Shown: positions 29,447-40,766 of the stretch, in pieces
Numbering within the stretch: position 1 is the stretch's first letter
How the letters are laid out: each line of letters begins with the position of its first letter
Origin: Corynebacterium testudinoris
GTDB taxonomy: Bacteria; Actinomycetota; Actinomycetes; Mycobacteriales; Mycobacteriaceae
Direction of reading: 5' to 3'
Assembly (NCBI RefSeq): GCF_001021045.1
Contig: NZ_CP011545.1
Span: 1,426,001-1,490,000, forward strand
DNA: 64,000 nucleotides
The notes under the pieces: generated by a model
What the model was told of the DNA's origin: nothing
Database searches by the model: none
The model's input: the letters and a program-made list of their open reading frames with translations, nothing else
Made by a program: the position numbers and the translations under genes

Positions 29447-30151
29447 ATGGTCACCGTTCGCCGCGTCCACGACCTCGACGCCCTCATTTCCGCTGCCTCT
29501 GACGACTTCGTCTCCGTTGTCAATGAGGCCATCGCGTCGCGCGGGGTTGCCCGCGTTATCCTCACGGGTGGTGGGGCTGGCATCGGCCTGCTGCGCCGCG
29601 TGCGCACGCTGTCGGATGAGCTCGATTGGTCTCGCATTCACGTCTTCTTCGGCGACGAACGCAACGTGGAGCTGACCCACGAGGAATCCAACGAGCGGCA
29701 GGCCCGCGAGGCTCTCCTGGACCACGTGGGCATCCCTGCCGAGAACATCCACGGCTATGGGCTCGACGGCTCGGCCATGGAACCGGCAGTCGCTGCCTAC
29801 ACGGAGGTGCTCTCTACCTTCGCGCCGGAGGGCTTCGACCTTCACCTCCTCGGCATGGGCCACGAGGGCCACATCAACTCTCTCTTTCCACACTCCCGGG
29901 CCGTTTCGGAGGAGGAGAAACTAGTGGTGGCTGTCGATGACTCCCCCAAGGCTCCCGCCGAGCGAGTCACCCTCACGCTACCCGCCGTCGCCTCCGCTGA
30001 CCGCGTCTGGCTGCTTGTCTCTGGCGCTGAGAAGGCCGAAGCCGCCAGCCATGTCATCGCGGGTTCGCCCACGGTGGACTGGCCTGCCGCGGGTGCGCAC
30101 GGTCGCCTGGAGACCGTCCTGTACCTGACAGATGACGCCGCAGAGGTGTAG
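29447..30151 (+). CDS. pgl: 6-phosphogluconolactonase
   Basis: 234 residues from ATG 29447, with AAGGA 8 bases before and 11 bases after the opcA stop. NagB/Pgl fold: LTGGGAGIGLLR (about 39-50), FFGDERNV (about 67-74), LGMGHEGHINSLFPH (about 136-150). Hydrolyses 6-phosphogluconolactone made by Zwf. Last gene of the operon. Formerly named devB in corynebacteria. Confidence 0.94.
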   Translation: MVTVRRVHDLDALISAASDDFVSVVNEAIASRGVARVILTGGGAGIGLLRRVRTLSDELDWSRIHVFFGDERNVELTHEESNERQAREALLDHVGIPAENIHGYGLDGSAMEPAVAAYTEVLSTFAPEGFDLHLLGMGHEGHINSLFPHSRAVSEEEKLVVAVDDSPKAPAERVTLTLPAVASADRVWLLVSGAEKAEAASHVIAGSPTVDWPAAGAHGRLETVLYLTDDAAEV

Positions 30152-30506
30152 GCGGCCGCCGACGGGCACGTTGGACCTTTGGAAGTACCTTTTCCTACCC
30201 CCAAAAGTAGTGGTCTGTCAGGGCAGTTTTCTTACCTTAATGCGGCCTGAGTAAGTATGCAGTAGCCGTCATAACGGCAGCTCACGGACGGGCAGATTCG
30301 GGGTCCGCGGCAGTGTATTTTCAACAGAATTTCAATACAAACCATTTCATTGCCTCCACCGCACAGCTAGGGGTTTCATCCCTAGGACACCAGGGGTGTA
30401 CACACACATTGAGCGGACTTAGGCTGGGCTTTACAACCTTTTAGATACCGTTTCTACAAGGTTTCCACCATTCCGTGGCACCCCGCCGCGGTCGAGAGGA
30501 GAACAT
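30152..30506. other. Long leader region before the DUF1269 gene
   Basis: About 355 bases without a credible gene. Less GC-rich than the surroundings. It contains GGCGGCCGCC at the pgl stop and the inverted repeat CTAGGG-N7-CCCTAG at 30367-30385. A weak promoter-like pair is TTGAGC (30409-30414) and TACAAC (30432-30437) with 17 bases between. GAGAGGAGAAC at about 30493 is the ribosome-binding site of the next gene. Confidence 0.4.
30367..30385. promoter_or_regulatory. Inverted repeat upstream of the DUF1269 gene
   Basis: CTAGGG-N7-CCCTAG, about 120 bases upstream of the ATG at 30507. Candidate operator; regulator unknown. Confidence 0.35.
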
Positions 30507-31106
30507 ATGACCGACTACGCAGTAGCAATTGTCCTGCCCGACAATGCTTCGACTTACCAGTTCTACTCAACGATGAAGAACTCCTACGACCAGCTCGGAG
30601 TCTCCGCATCTGCCATCGTCGAGCGCGATGACCAGGGCGCTGTCCGAGTCACCGAAGGCGATGACACCGTCACTGGCGAAGGCATCGTCGGCGGTTCCCT
30701 CCTCGGCCTGTTGGTCGGCGTTCTCGGCGGCCCACTCGGCATGCTCCTCGGAGCCTCAGTGGGTGCTGCTGGTGGCGCTGTCTTTGATGCCGCCCGCGTG
30801 GACACTGCGGACGATGCCATCACCGAGTTCGCTGGCCTCGTGCCCGCTGGCCGTAACGCCATCATCGCTGAGACTGTGGAAAGCAGCACTGTCGCCCTCG
30901 ACGCAGTGGTGAAGGACGCCGGCGGTACCATCGTTCGCCGCCCGATCGCGGAGATCGTCGCTGAGATTGAGGCACAGCAGCAGGCTGTCGCTGACGCTGC
31001 CGATGCTGCTCGTGACGCCTTGCGTGAACAGCGCAAGCAAGAGCGCCACGAGAAGATTGAGGAGCGCATTGACGCCCTGAAGGCACGGTTCAGCCGCAAT
31101 AAGTAG
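30507..31106 (+). CDS. DUF1269-like glycine-rich membrane protein
   Basis: 199 residues. An N-terminal domain of about 50 residues with a VSASAIVERDDQGAVRV segment, then a glycine-rich hydrophobic stretch (about 58-95, GGSLLGLLVGVLGGPLGMLL and a following GASVGAAGGAVFDAA) that looks like a glycine-zipper hairpin, and a charged helical C-terminus (about 150-199) rich in Ala, Arg, Glu and Lys, likely a coiled coil. This matches DUF1269 proteins, which are often stress-linked but uncharacterised. Single-gene unit with a strong ribosome-binding site, a long leader and its own terminator. Synteny with C. glutamicum is broken here. Confidence 0.75.
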   Translation: MTDYAVAIVLPDNASTYQFYSTMKNSYDQLGVSASAIVERDDQGAVRVTEGDDTVTGEGIVGGSLLGLLVGVLGGPLGMLLGASVGAAGGAVFDAARVDTADDAITEFAGLVPAGRNAIIAETVESSTVALDAVVKDAGGTIVRRPIAEIVAEIEAQQQAVADAADAARDALREQRKQERHEKIEERIDALKARFSRNK

Positions 31107-31123
31107 TCCCGGCTGACTGGACG

Positions 31124-31164
31124 AAAAAGTACCTGCTTCCCCATCTGGGAAGCAGGTACTTTTT
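31124..31164. terminator. Bidirectional intrinsic terminator
   Basis: Near-perfect long hairpin: ACCTGCTTCCC (31131-31141) pairs with GGGAAGCAGGT (31147-31157) around a 5-base loop, extended by A-run / GT and AC / T-run flanks. The T-runs on both strands suit termination of the DUF1269 gene (+) and of the gap-pgk-tpi-ppc-secG unit (-). Confidence 0.92.
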
Positions 31165-31179
31165 TACTTGGTCGGACTA

Positions 31180-31416
31180 TTAGCCAGCGTAGGCCTGCAT
31201 GAGGTTGAGTGCGACGATGCAGGCAATCCACATGACGGCCATGAGGATGGTGTAACGATCGAGGTTCTTTTCCACGATCGTCGAACCGGACAGGTTCGAC
31301 TGCACGCCTCCACCGAACAGGCTCGACAGGCCGCCACCCTTACCCTTGTGCAGCAAAACAAACACCGTCATGAGCGTGGCTGACAGCACGAGGATGATCT
31401 GAAGAGCGAGGAGCAT
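31180..31416 (-). CDS. secG: Preprotein translocase subunit SecG
   Basis: 78 residues with two membrane segments (about 2-22 and 55-74) and the conserved loop HKGKGGGLSSLFGGG (about 23-37). Auxiliary subunit of the SecYEG channel in the plasma membrane. It starts 54 bases after the ppc stop, the same place as in C. glutamicum. Confidence 0.93.
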   Translation of the reverse strand: MLLALQIILVLSATLMTVFVLLHKGKGGGLSSLFGGGVQSNLSGSTIVEKNLDRYTILMAVMWIACIVALNLMQAYAG

Positions 31417-31470
31417 GCGGATCCTTTAACAATTGAGGGGGTGAAACTTCCGATCAGTCTACACCAGGGT

Positions 31471-34245
31471 TTAGCCCGAATTCCTTAGCGCCGTCGCGAG
31501 CCCGTTCATGGTCAACTGGATTCCCCGTGACACGGCGTCACGTTCGTCGCCGGCGCGGTGCCTGCGCAGCAACTCCAATTGGATGATGTTCAGCGGCAAG
31601 AGGTAGGGGAAGCGGCGACGCACCGAGCGAGCCAATGACGGGTTATCCGCCAAGAGATCGTCGCTCCCGGTTACTTCGCTGAACATGCGGCGAGTGAGTT
31701 CGAATTCCTCGACGATGACGGCGTGGACGCGGGAGGCGATCTCGCGGTCGTCGACAAGCCGGGCGTAGAGCTCAGCCAATTCCATGCCTGCCTTACTCAT
31801 CACCTGTGCCATGTTGGACATCACGGAGGTGAAAAATGGCCACGTCTCGTAGAGACGGCGCAGCTCGGCTCGGCGCTCCTCCGAGCCCTCACCCTCCCCG
31901 ATCCATTCCGCCAGAGCGGTGCCCACGCCAAACCAACCGGGCAGCAGGACTCGAGACTGTGACCAGGCAAGCACCCAAGGGATGGCACGCAGGTCATCGA
32001 CGGCCTTGGTTTGCTTGCGTGCCGTGGGGCGGGAACCGATGTTGAGAGCCCCGATCTCCGCCAATGGGGTGGACTGCACGAAGTAGGGAATGAAGCCAGG
32101 GTCCTCGTGGATGAGGGAGGCGTACTTGTCGCGGCTCAAGCGGGAAATCTCCGTCATGATCTCAATCGCCCGCTCGCGATCTTCGAGCTCATCCACGGGC
32201 AAGAGGCTCGCCTCCAAAGTCGCCGAGACCAAAGCTTCCAAATTGCGCCGCGCAGCTCGGGGGCTGCCGTACTTCGCGGAGATGATCTCACCCTGTTCAG
32301 TCACCCGAACCGAACCATCAACAGCGCCCTTTGGCTGCGCGAGGATGGCGTCATAGGAGGGTCCGCCACCGCGGCCGACGGTTCCGCCGCGGCCATGGAA
32401 AAGACGCAAGCGGATGCCGTACTCGCGGGAAATCTCCACCAGCTCCAATTCGGCGGCGTAGAGCGCCCAGTTAGCGGCGAAATAGCCGCCATCCTTGTTG
32501 GAGTCGGAGTAGCCGAGCATGATCTCCTGAATCCCGCCGCGTTGGGTGAGGTAGGAGCGGTAGAGAGGCAAGTCCCACAGCTGGCGCAGGATATCAGCAC
32601 CAGCTTCGAGGTCATCGATGGTCTCGAACAATGGGATGATGTCAATGCTGCCCGTTGGGGTATCCCCATCGGCCCGGATGAGACCGGCTTCTTTCAGCAG
32701 CACCATCGGCTCGAGAATGTCACTGACCGACGTCGCCATGGAGATGATCTGGTGCGGAACCATCTTCTCGCCGAAGCGCTCGACGGAGTCGGACGCCTGG
32801 GCGATGAGATCCAGCTCCCGTTGCGTCGGTTCGCTAAATCCACGGTATCCGCGGGGAACCAATGGGCGCGGGGTCCGCAGCTCCGTGGTCAGCAGTTCGA
32901 CCTTGGCGTCCTCTGACAGGGCCGCGTAGTCCTCAGTGACGTGCGCGGTGGCAAACACCTCGGTGAGGACATTCTCAAAGCTCTCCGAGTTCTGCCGCAA
33001 ATCGATGGAATACAGGTGGAACCCGAAGCTGGCGATGGCCGAGCGGATGGAGGCCAGGCGGTCGTCGGCAATGATGTCGTCCTGCGAACTACGCAGCGAC
33101 ACATCGATGGTGGCAAGGTCGGCGTCGAACTCCTCCGCCGAGGTGTAGGGCGCGTATTGGCGGTGCCACACGCCTTCGACAGCATCCTCGCCCACCAGTG
33201 TCGCCGTGGTGGCCAAGATCCGACCCCGCACGCCATGGACGGCGCGCCGATACGGTTCATCAACTCGGCTGGGAACCTCGTTATTGCCTTCCTTAGCCAG
33301 TGCGACGAGCTCGACTGTCACACCGGTCATCCGGTCCGACAGGCTGAGCTCATGCTCCAACGCATGCAGCTGGGCGGCGTAGTACTTCAGTACAGTCTGC
33401 GCGGCGCGGCGGGAGGCGTAATCCAAGGTCTCGGCGGTGACATAGGGGTTACCGTCGTGGTCGCCGCCGATCCACGAACCGGGACGAAGAATGGGTCGGG
33501 CAGGGGTGACGTCGCCGAAGTCTGCCTTGAGCCGCTGGTTGACGGCTCGGTTAAGAGCCGGGATCTCTTTGAGCAAAGAGAGCTTGTAGTAGCGCAGGCC
33601 AACTTCGATTTCGTCTTCAATCCGGGGGCGAGCCACCCGGATAAGTGCCGTTTGCCAGAGAATGGTCATGCGTCGACGAATGTCGTTATCGATGGACGCC
33701 AAGCGCGCCTCAGTTCGAGCATTGAGCTCGGCTTCGAGGACAGCGTTGCGTTGAATCAACAACTCGGTGATGTGCTTCTGGGCGTCGAACACGGTGCGAC
33801 GGCGGGTTTCCGTCGGGTGAGCTGTGAGGACGGGTGCGACGAGAGCCCCGTCGAGGATGCGGGCGATGTCGGCGGACTCGAGCTCGGCCGAGGCGAGCTT
33901 GTCCCAGGTCGCGTCCAACGTGGAGTCGAGAGCGGGGCCTCCCGCATCGAGTTGGCGTTCCCGGTTGACATCATCGTGGATGTCCTCCGCGAGATTCGCC
34001 ATGAGCGCGAAGTGGGAAAACGCACGGATGACGCGCGTCGCTTGCGTGGGTTCGATATTGCGGAACAGCTCCACCAAGACCTCGAGGTCGGCATTTCCCT
34101 TTGCCACCTCGAAGGCCTGTTGGCGGGCTAGTTCGACCAGGTTGAAAACCTCGTCGCCTTCCTGCTCCGCAATCACCTGGCCGAGAATACGGCCCAGGTA
34201 TCTAATATCTTCCTGTAGGTGATTGCGTGCAGTCACGCGCATCAT
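31471..34245 (-). CDS. ppc: Phosphoenolpyruvate carboxylase
   Basis: 924 residues, full length. Catalytic His in LTAHPTETRRR (about residue 144), the FHGRGGTVGRGGGP loop (about 616-629) and C-terminal MTMNGLATALRNSG-type end (QLTMNGLATALRNSG). Fixes bicarbonate onto PEP to give oxaloacetate, the main anaplerotic step. Two ATG codons stand in tandem at 34245 and 34242; CCAGGGAG is just upstream. Lies between tpi and secG. Confidence 0.96.
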   Translation of the reverse strand: MMRVTARNHLQEDIRYLGRILGQVIAEQEGDEVFNLVELARQQAFEVAKGNADLEVLVELFRNIEPTQATRVIRAFSHFALMANLAEDIHDDVNRERQLDAGGPALDSTLDATWDKLASAELESADIARILDGALVAPVLTAHPTETRRRTVFDAQKHITELLIQRNAVLEAELNARTEARLASIDNDIRRRMTILWQTALIRVARPRIEDEIEVGLRYYKLSLLKEIPALNRAVNQRLKADFGDVTPARPILRPGSWIGGDHDGNPYVTAETLDYASRRAAQTVLKYYAAQLHALEHELSLSDRMTGVTVELVALAKEGNNEVPSRVDEPYRRAVHGVRGRILATTATLVGEDAVEGVWHRQYAPYTSAEEFDADLATIDVSLRSSQDDIIADDRLASIRSAIASFGFHLYSIDLRQNSESFENVLTEVFATAHVTEDYAALSEDAKVELLTTELRTPRPLVPRGYRGFSEPTQRELDLIAQASDSVERFGEKMVPHQIISMATSVSDILEPMVLLKEAGLIRADGDTPTGSIDIIPLFETIDDLEAGADILRQLWDLPLYRSYLTQRGGIQEIMLGYSDSNKDGGYFAANWALYAAELELVEISREYGIRLRLFHGRGGTVGRGGGPSYDAILAQPKGAVDGSVRVTEQGEIISAKYGSPRAARRNLEALVSATLEASLLPVDELEDRERAIEIMTEISRLSRDKYASLIHEDPGFIPYFVQSTPLAEIGALNIGSRPTARKQTKAVDDLRAIPWVLAWSQSRVLLPGWFGVGTALAEWIGEGEGSEERRAELRRLYETWPFFTSVMSNMAQVMSKAGMELAELYARLVDDREIASRVHAVIVEEFELTRRMFSEVTGSDDLLADNPSLARSVRRRFPYLLPLNIIQLELLRRHRAGDERDAVSRGIQLTMNGLATALRNSG

Positions 34246-34278
34246 CTCCCTGGTAGTCGTGATGGTGCTGGTGTGAAC

Positions 34279-35058
34279 TTAGACGGCCGAGGCGGCGTTG
34301 GCTGCCAACTTGGCAAAGTCCTCGCCATCCAGCGACGCGCCACCGACGAGACCGCCGTCGACGTCCGGCTGGCCGACGATCTCGCCGACCGAGTCCGACT
34401 TCACGGAACCGCCGTAGAGGATGCGGATGCCATCGGCCACCTCATCGCCGGCGAGCTCGCGGACCAATCCACGAATGGCGGCACACACTTCCTGGGCGTC
34501 GGCTGCGGAGGCAACCTTGCCGGTTCCGATGGCCCACACGGGCTCATAGGCGATGACGGTGTTGGTGAGGTCCTCAGCAGACAGACCAGCGAGGGAGGCG
34601 CGGGTTTGCTCCACGACGTAGTCGACGTGGGTGCCGGCCTCGCGGATCTCCAGCGGCTCGCCCACGCAGACGATGGGGCTCATGCCGTGCTTCAGGGCCG
34701 CAGCGGCCTTGGCGGCGACGAGCTCATCTGACTCGTTGTGGAACTCACGACGCTCGGAGTGGCCAACGACGACCCACGTGCAGCCCAGCTTGGCCAGCAT
34801 GTGAGCGCTGACCTCACCGGTGTAGGCACCTGACTCGTGCTGGGAGACGTCCTGGGCACCGTAGGTGATCTTCATCTTCTCCGCATCCACCAGGGTCTGG
34901 ACGGAGCGAATGTCGGTGAAGGGCACGGTCAATGCGACATCGACCTTCTCGTAGTACTCCTTCGGCAGGGCGAAGTCGAGCTTCTGAACGGTCCCGATGG
35001 CCTGCTGGTGATCGAGGTTCATCTTCCAGTTGCCGGCGATGAGGGGGGTACGTGCCAT
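34279..35058 (-). CDS. tpi: Triosephosphate isomerase
   Basis: 259 residues. NWKMN (about 10-14) with the catalytic Lys, VVGHSERRE with the catalytic His (about 99), [12 protein letters not shown] with the catalytic Glu (about 171), and the phosphate loop YGGSVKSDS. Interconverts dihydroxyacetone phosphate and glyceraldehyde 3-phosphate. Start is 32 bases after the pgk stop. AAAGGAG precedes it. Confidence 0.96.
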   Translation of the reverse strand: MARTPLIAGNWKMNLDHQQAIGTVQKLDFALPKEYYEKVDVALTVPFTDIRSVQTLVDAEKMKITYGAQDVSQHESGAYTGEVSAHMLAKLGCTWVVVGHSERREFHNESDELVAAKAAAALKHGMSPIVCVGEPLEIREAGTHVDYVVEQTRASLAGLSAEDLTNTVIAYEPVWAIGTGKVASAADAQEVCAAIRGLVRELAGDEVADGIRILYGGSVKSDSVGEIVGQPDVDGGLVGGASLDGEDFAKLAANAASAV

Positions 35059-35090
35059 GGTGGTGGCACTCCTTTCAATAGAGGTGAGTA

Positions 35091-36308
35091 CTAGCGGTCG
35101 AGGACGGAAACGCCGGGCAGTTCCTTACCCTCAAGGAACTCGAGGGAGGCGCCGCCACCGGTGGAGATGTGGGAGAAACCATCCTCATCCAGGCCGAGAA
35201 CGCGGACGGAGGCAGCGGAGTCGCCACCGCCGACGACAGAGAAGGAGCCATTGTTGGCGGTCGCGTCGATGATGGCCTGTGCCACACCAGCGGTGCCCTT
35301 GGAGAAGGGCTCCATCTCAAACACGCCCATGGGGCCATTCCAGAACACGGTCTTCGAGGTAGCCAGCACGTCGGCGAACTTCTTCACGGATTCCGGGCCG
35401 ATATCGAGGGACATCCACCCCTCCGGGATGCCGTCGAGCCCGACAACCTTGTGCTCGGCATCGGCTGAGAACTCCGAGGCGGCGACGAGGTCCACCGGGA
35501 GGACGATCTTGTCGCCGAAGCGCTCGAGGAGGCTCTTGCAGGTATCAATCATCTCTTCCTGCAGCAGCGACTTCTGGACGTTGTAGCCTTCGCCCGCGAG
35601 GAAGGTGTAGCACATGCCACCACCGATGATGATGTGATCGGCCTTGCCAGCGAGGGCCTCAATGACACCGAGCTTGTCCGAGACCTTCGAACCGCCGAGG
35701 ACGACGACGTAGGGGTGTTCGGGGGACGTGGCGGTCTTCTCCAGGACAGAGATTTCCTTGTCCACGAGGGTGCCGGCGTAAGCGGGCAGTCGCTTGGCGA
35801 CGTCGTAGACGGAGGCCTGTGCGCGGTGGACAACACCGAAACCATCGGACACGAAGGCACCATTGTCGGCCGCGAGGTCGACGAGCAGGTCGGCGAACTC
35901 GCCGCGCTCAGCCTCATCCTTGGAGGTCTCGCGGGCGTCGAAACGCACGTTTTCCAGCAGAAGAACATCGCCATCGGTGAGACCGTTGGCGCGCTCATGC
36001 GCGTCCTCACCGACAACATCGGCGGCGAGGACGACGTACTGTCCGAGAGCCTCGGAGAGAGCCTCAGCGACCGGGGCGAGGGAGTACTTGGGGTTGACTT
36101 CGCCCTTCGGACGGCCCAGGTGAGCCATGACGATAACCTTGGCGCCACCATCAACGAGTGCCTTGAGGGTGGGCAGGGATGCGGTGATGCGGCCCGGGTC
36201 GGTGATCTCGCCGGCATCATTGAGCGGAACGTTGAAGTCAGAGCGAACGAGGATGTGGCGGCCTTCGACGCCTTCGTCGAGGAGGTCCTGCAGGGTCTTT
36301 ACGGTCAT
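35091..36308 (-). CDS. pgk: Phosphoglycerate kinase
   Basis: 405 residues from ATG 36308 ([13 protein letters not shown]), preceded by GGAGATTTTC; the longer frame reads through the gap terminator and is not used. VRSDFNVPL (about 22-30), MAHLGRPKG (about 64-72), the hinge [12 protein letters not shown] and the C-terminal VVGGGDSAA nucleotide loop. ATP-forming step of glycolysis. Lies downstream of gap, beyond the hairpin at 36373-36410. Confidence 0.96.
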   Translation of the reverse strand: MTVKTLQDLLDEGVEGRHILVRSDFNVPLNDAGEITDPGRITASLPTLKALVDGGAKVIVMAHLGRPKGEVNPKYSLAPVAEALSEALGQYVVLAADVVGEDAHERANGLTDGDVLLLENVRFDARETSKDEAERGEFADLLVDLAADNGAFVSDGFGVVHRAQASVYDVAKRLPAYAGTLVDKEISVLEKTATSPEHPYVVVLGGSKVSDKLGVIEALAGKADHIIIGGGMCYTFLAGEGYNVQKSLLQEEMIDTCKSLLERFGDKIVLPVDLVAASEFSADAEHKVVGLDGIPEGWMSLDIGPESVKKFADVLATSKTVFWNGPMGVFEMEPFSKGTAGVAQAIIDATANNGSFSVVGGGDSAASVRVLGLDEDGFSHISTGGGASLEFLEGKELPGVSVLDR

Positions 36309-36361
36309 GAAAATCTCCTGGGTTATTTGGGGTGGGTCAGTGGGGTGACGTTTTGGTACTA

Positions 36362-36410
36362 GACAAAAAGATGCGGCCCGGGCAGTGTGCCGAGGCACAC
36401 CCCGGGCCGC
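36362..36410 (-). terminator. Hairpin terminator between gap and pgk
   Basis: Minus-strand hairpin with a GCGGCCCGGG / CCCGGGCCGC outer stem (36373-36382 with 36401-36410) and a GTGTGCC / GGCACAC inner stem, followed by CTTTTTGTC. A strong intrinsic terminator placed after gap, so pgk must rely on read-through or on its own promoter in the remaining 50-60 bases. Confidence 0.88.
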
Positions 36411-36464
36411 AGGGGTCGCACTCCCCCGACATCTGAGTTGCTCAGGGGGTGCGGCTATATCTTC

Positions 36465-37817
<1,353 letters not shown>

Positions 37818-38804
37818 TTAGGCGTCATCCAGAAGGTCGTCTGTGATCGCTTCACTGGTATCCGGGATGCCTAGTTCCTCCGCGCGCTTATCCGCCATGG
37901 ACAGCAAACGACGGATGCGACCGGCTACCGCGTCCTTGGTCATCTGCGGGTCCGCATAGCGCCCCAGCTCCTCCAACGACGCCTGGCTGTGCTTGACTCG
38001 CAATTGTCCGGCCTCGGCGAGATGCTCGGGCACGTCATCACCAAGAATGTGCATCGCGCGGTTCACCCGTGCCGCCGCCGTCACGGCAGCCCGGGCGGAG
38101 CGCCGCAGGTTGGCATCGTCAAAATTGGCCAAGCGGTTGCCTTGAGTACGGCTCTCCCGGCGCTGACGCTTCTCCTCCCATTGGAGGCGAACCTGCTGGG
38201 CACCCATGCGGGTGAGCAACGCTCCGATGGCGTCCCCATCGCGGATCACCACCCGGTCCGAGCCGCGCGTTTCCTTCGTCTTCGCCGTGATGCCCAATCG
38301 ACGAGCACACCCGACGAGCGCCAGCGCTGCCTCCTGGCAGGGGCATTCCACCTCGAGGGCGGAAGAACGACCGGGTTCGGTGAGGAAACCGTGCGCGAGA
38401 AATGCCCCACGCCAGGCGGCTTCGCTGTCGGCCACGGTGCCGCTGATGACCTGCGGGGGTAGCCCGATCACTGGATGCCCGGACCGGGTCACCAGTCCGA
38501 GGCGGCGGGTGAGATCCTCCGCACCCTGGGTAATGCGCAGCAGATGCCGAGTCGACTTGGACGCACCGCCCGGACCGATCGTGTGAGCATGGACTTCGAT
38601 GCCGTAGAGATCGGCCAGAGTGTGGCTCAGCCGTTCGGCCACCGCAGCGGAATCGAGTTCGACTTCGATGACCAGCCGGCCTCCGGTGATCACCTGCATA
38701 TCACCAGCGAACCGCAGGAGCGCGGCTGTTTCAGCGGCGCGCTCAGACTGGCGCGGAACCGACACGGTTGCGAGTTCTTCTTTAACTTTCGCCGTCAACG
38801 CCAT
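37818..38804 (-). CDS. whiA: DNA-binding protein WhiA
   Basis: 328 residues. An N-terminal LAGLIDADG-homing-endonuclease-derived domain (about 20-190) without nuclease function, and a C-terminal helix-turn-helix region with [18 protein letters not shown] and [21 protein letters not shown] (quoted in part), typical of WhiA. In actinobacteria WhiA controls cell-division genes such as ftsZ in sporulators; its role in corynebacteria is less clear. It ends the conserved uvrC-rapZ-yvcK-whiA group. Confidence 0.93.
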   Translation of the reverse strand: MALTAKVKEELATVSVPRQSERAAETAALLRFAGDMQVITGGRLVIEVELDSAAVAERLSHTLADLYGIEVHAHTIGPGGASKSTRHLLRITQGAEDLTRRLGLVTRSGHPVIGLPPQVISGTVADSEAAWRGAFLAHGFLTEPGRSSALEVECPCQEAALALVGCARRLGITAKTKETRGSDRVVIRDGDAIGALLTRMGAQQVRLQWEEKRQRRESRTQGNRLANFDDANLRRSARAAVTAAARVNRAMHILGDDVPEHLAEAGQLRVKHSQASLEELGRYADPQMTKDAVAGRIRRLLSMADKRAEELGIPDTSEAITDDLLDDA

Positions 38805-38882
38805 CGCGGGGACACTGCCTTTCTTCCGGCACGTACGTCACACGTACATCAATGGACAACTGGTGAGCAATGGGAGTGAAGT

Positions 38883-39851
38883 CTACTGCTCGGGGCGGGG
38901 TGACTGGTACATCGCCATCATCGCCGCACCCATCTTGGACGGCTCGTGACGGTTCGTCATCGACCCCGTCTCATCGGCTTCCCGCAGGTCCGCGTATACA
39001 ACAACGGCACCCAGGGCTCTTGCTGCCCGCTCCACATAGCCCCGCTCCGAGGTCGTGGTAATGCTGTCTTCATCGACCAGAATCTGGTCAATCCGCAGCG
39101 TCGGCGCATGCTGGCTGAGCATGTGCAGGTGACGCTCGGAGGAAAATCCCTGCGTCTCCCCCGGCTCGGCCGAGAGGTTGAGCACCACGACCTTGAGGGC
39201 GGAGGTCTCGTTGAGGGCATCCACAATTCCCGGCAGCAGTAGATGCGGAATGACGGAGGAAAACCACGAACCCGGGCCTAGGGTCACCAGGTCGGCGTCG
39301 TGGATGGCCGCGACAGCGGCCGGGCTGGCCGTGGACTTTTCTGGAATGAGCCGCACGCGCCGGACGGTGCCGGGGGTGGTGGCCACGGCCACCTGGCCGC
39401 GGACGGTCCGCATGATCCGCGGGTCGTCGTCAAGCCCGGCGACATCAGCCTCGATTTCTAGCGGCTGATCACACATGGGAATAACGCGGCCGTGGGAGGA
39501 GGTGAGCTCGGCGACAGCATCGAGCGCCGCCTGCTCACTCCCCAACACGCTGGTCAAACCCGCGATGAGCAGGTTGCCCACGGCGTGGCCGGCCAATGCG
39601 CCGCTTCCTCCGAAGCGATGTTGGAGCGTGGTGGCCCACATTTGCCCGTGCTCGTCGTCCCGGGCGAGCGCGGAGAGCGCCATGCGCAGGTCCCCCGGCG
39701 GGATGATTCCCAACTCGCGGCGGATGCGTCCGGAAGAGCCACCATCGTCGGCGACGGTGACGATCGCGCTGATGTGGTCGGCAGCGCACAACCTGGCTGC
39801 CACGAGAGTTTGGTACAGGCCATGGCCGCCACCGAGCGAGGTAATCTTCAT
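38883..39851 (-). CDS. yvcK: Gluconeogenesis factor YvcK/CofD-like
   Basis: 322 residues. N-terminal SLGGGHGLYQTL (about 5-16) and TVADDGGSSGRIRRELG (about 32-48) with PPGDLRMAL, the nucleotide-sugar binding signature of the YvcK/CofD family. YvcK proteins bind UDP-sugars and influence cell-wall and carbon metabolism, often with RapZ and WhiA as neighbours, as here. It starts 11 bases after rapZ. Confidence 0.92.
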   Translation of the reverse strand: MKITSLGGGHGLYQTLVAARLCAADHISAIVTVADDGGSSGRIRRELGIIPPGDLRMALSALARDDEHGQMWATTLQHRFGGSGALAGHAVGNLLIAGLTSVLGSEQAALDAVAELTSSHGRVIPMCDQPLEIEADVAGLDDDPRIMRTVRGQVAVATTPGTVRRVRLIPEKSTASPAAVAAIHDADLVTLGPGSWFSSVIPHLLLPGIVDALNETSALKVVVLNLSAEPGETQGFSSERHLHMLSQHAPTLRIDQILVDEDSITTTSERGYVERAARALGAVVVYADLREADETGSMTNRHEPSKMGAAMMAMYQSPRPEQ

Positions 39852-39862
39852 CGTTAGCTCCC

Positions 39863-40747
39863 CTAGTCGCGCTCAATATCGCGGTGGATGACGTTGACGT
39901 CAATCTCCTCGCGCTCACCGAGGCGCCGGCCAATCTCTTCGGAGACCGCGACCGATCGATGGTGCCCGCCCGTACAACCGACGGCAATCGTGATGAAGTG
40001 TTTGCCCTCGTGGCGGTAGCCTTCCAACATCGAGTCAAACATGTTGACGAAATTGTCGATGAACTCCTCGGCCCCAGGTTGACCCAGCACGTAGTCGGAC
40101 ACGGGGGCGTCCACGCCGCGGAAGGCCCGCAGTTCTGGCACCCAATAGGGGTTGGGCAAGAATCGCACGTCCACCATGAGGTCGGCGTCGCGGGGGGCGC
40201 CGTGTTTGAAGCCGAAGGACTCGACGGTGACGTGCTGGCGGTTTTGGGCCATCGTGCCGAAGGACGCTTCGATTGCCCGCCGCAAGTCGTGGACGGACAA
40301 GTTGGAGGTATCGATGACGATGTCGGCGTTTTCTTTGATGTCCGACGTAATCGCCCGTTCGCGCTCGATCCCCACCTGGAGCGTGTCGCCCTCTTGCAGC
40401 GGATGGGTGCGACGGACGCTGTCGAAGCGCCGAATGAGAATGTCATTGCGGGCATCCATAAACAGCACGGTGGGGCGCAGCCCGCGTTTCTCCAGCTGGC
40501 TGAGGATGTCGAGCAGTCCCCCGCTGAACATCCGGGATCGCACATCCGTCACCACGGCGACCTTGTCCACCGGGGAATCCTGCCGCGCGCACAGTTCTAG
40601 GAAGTCCACGAGCAGCTGGGGCGGGAGGTTATGCGCCACGTAAAAGCCCTTGTCTTCTAGGACCCGAGCTGCCGAGCTCAGACCACCACCCGACATGCCG
40701 GTGATGAGGACAGGCGGTGCCGACAAGGAAGAGACAGGATCAGTCAT
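39863..40747 (-). CDS. rapZ: RapZ-family nucleotide-binding protein
   Basis: 294 residues from ATG 40747. N-terminal P-loop-like [18 protein letters not shown] (about 15-32). The position normally taken by Lys/Arg in the family P-loop is Leu here. A typical DVRSR segment (about 74-78) and the C-terminal domain with [20 protein letters not shown] (about 183-202) and [10 protein letters not shown] follow. In E. coli RapZ is an RNA adaptor controlling GlmS; in Gram-positives the role is unclear. It sits between uvrC and yvcK. Confidence 0.9.
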   Translation of the reverse strand: MTDPVSSLSAPPVLITGMSGGGLSSAARVLEDKGFYVAHNLPPQLLVDFLELCARQDSPVDKVAVVTDVRSRMFSGGLLDILSQLEKRGLRPTVLFMDARNDILIRRFDSVRRTHPLQEGDTLQVGIERERAITSDIKENADIVIDTSNLSVHDLRRAIEASFGTMAQNRQHVTVESFGFKHGAPRDADLMVDVRFLPNPYWVPELRAFRGVDAPVSDYVLGQPGAEEFIDNFVNMFDSMLEGYRHEGKHFITIAVGCTGGHHRSVAVSEEIGRRLGEREEIDVNVIHRDIERD

Positions 40748-40766
40748 GCGACCCATCCTATAGTGC

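Noticed and set aside
30149..30164. GGCGGCCGCC palindrome after pgl as a terminator
   Set aside because: It cannot form a normal loop, and no T-run follows.
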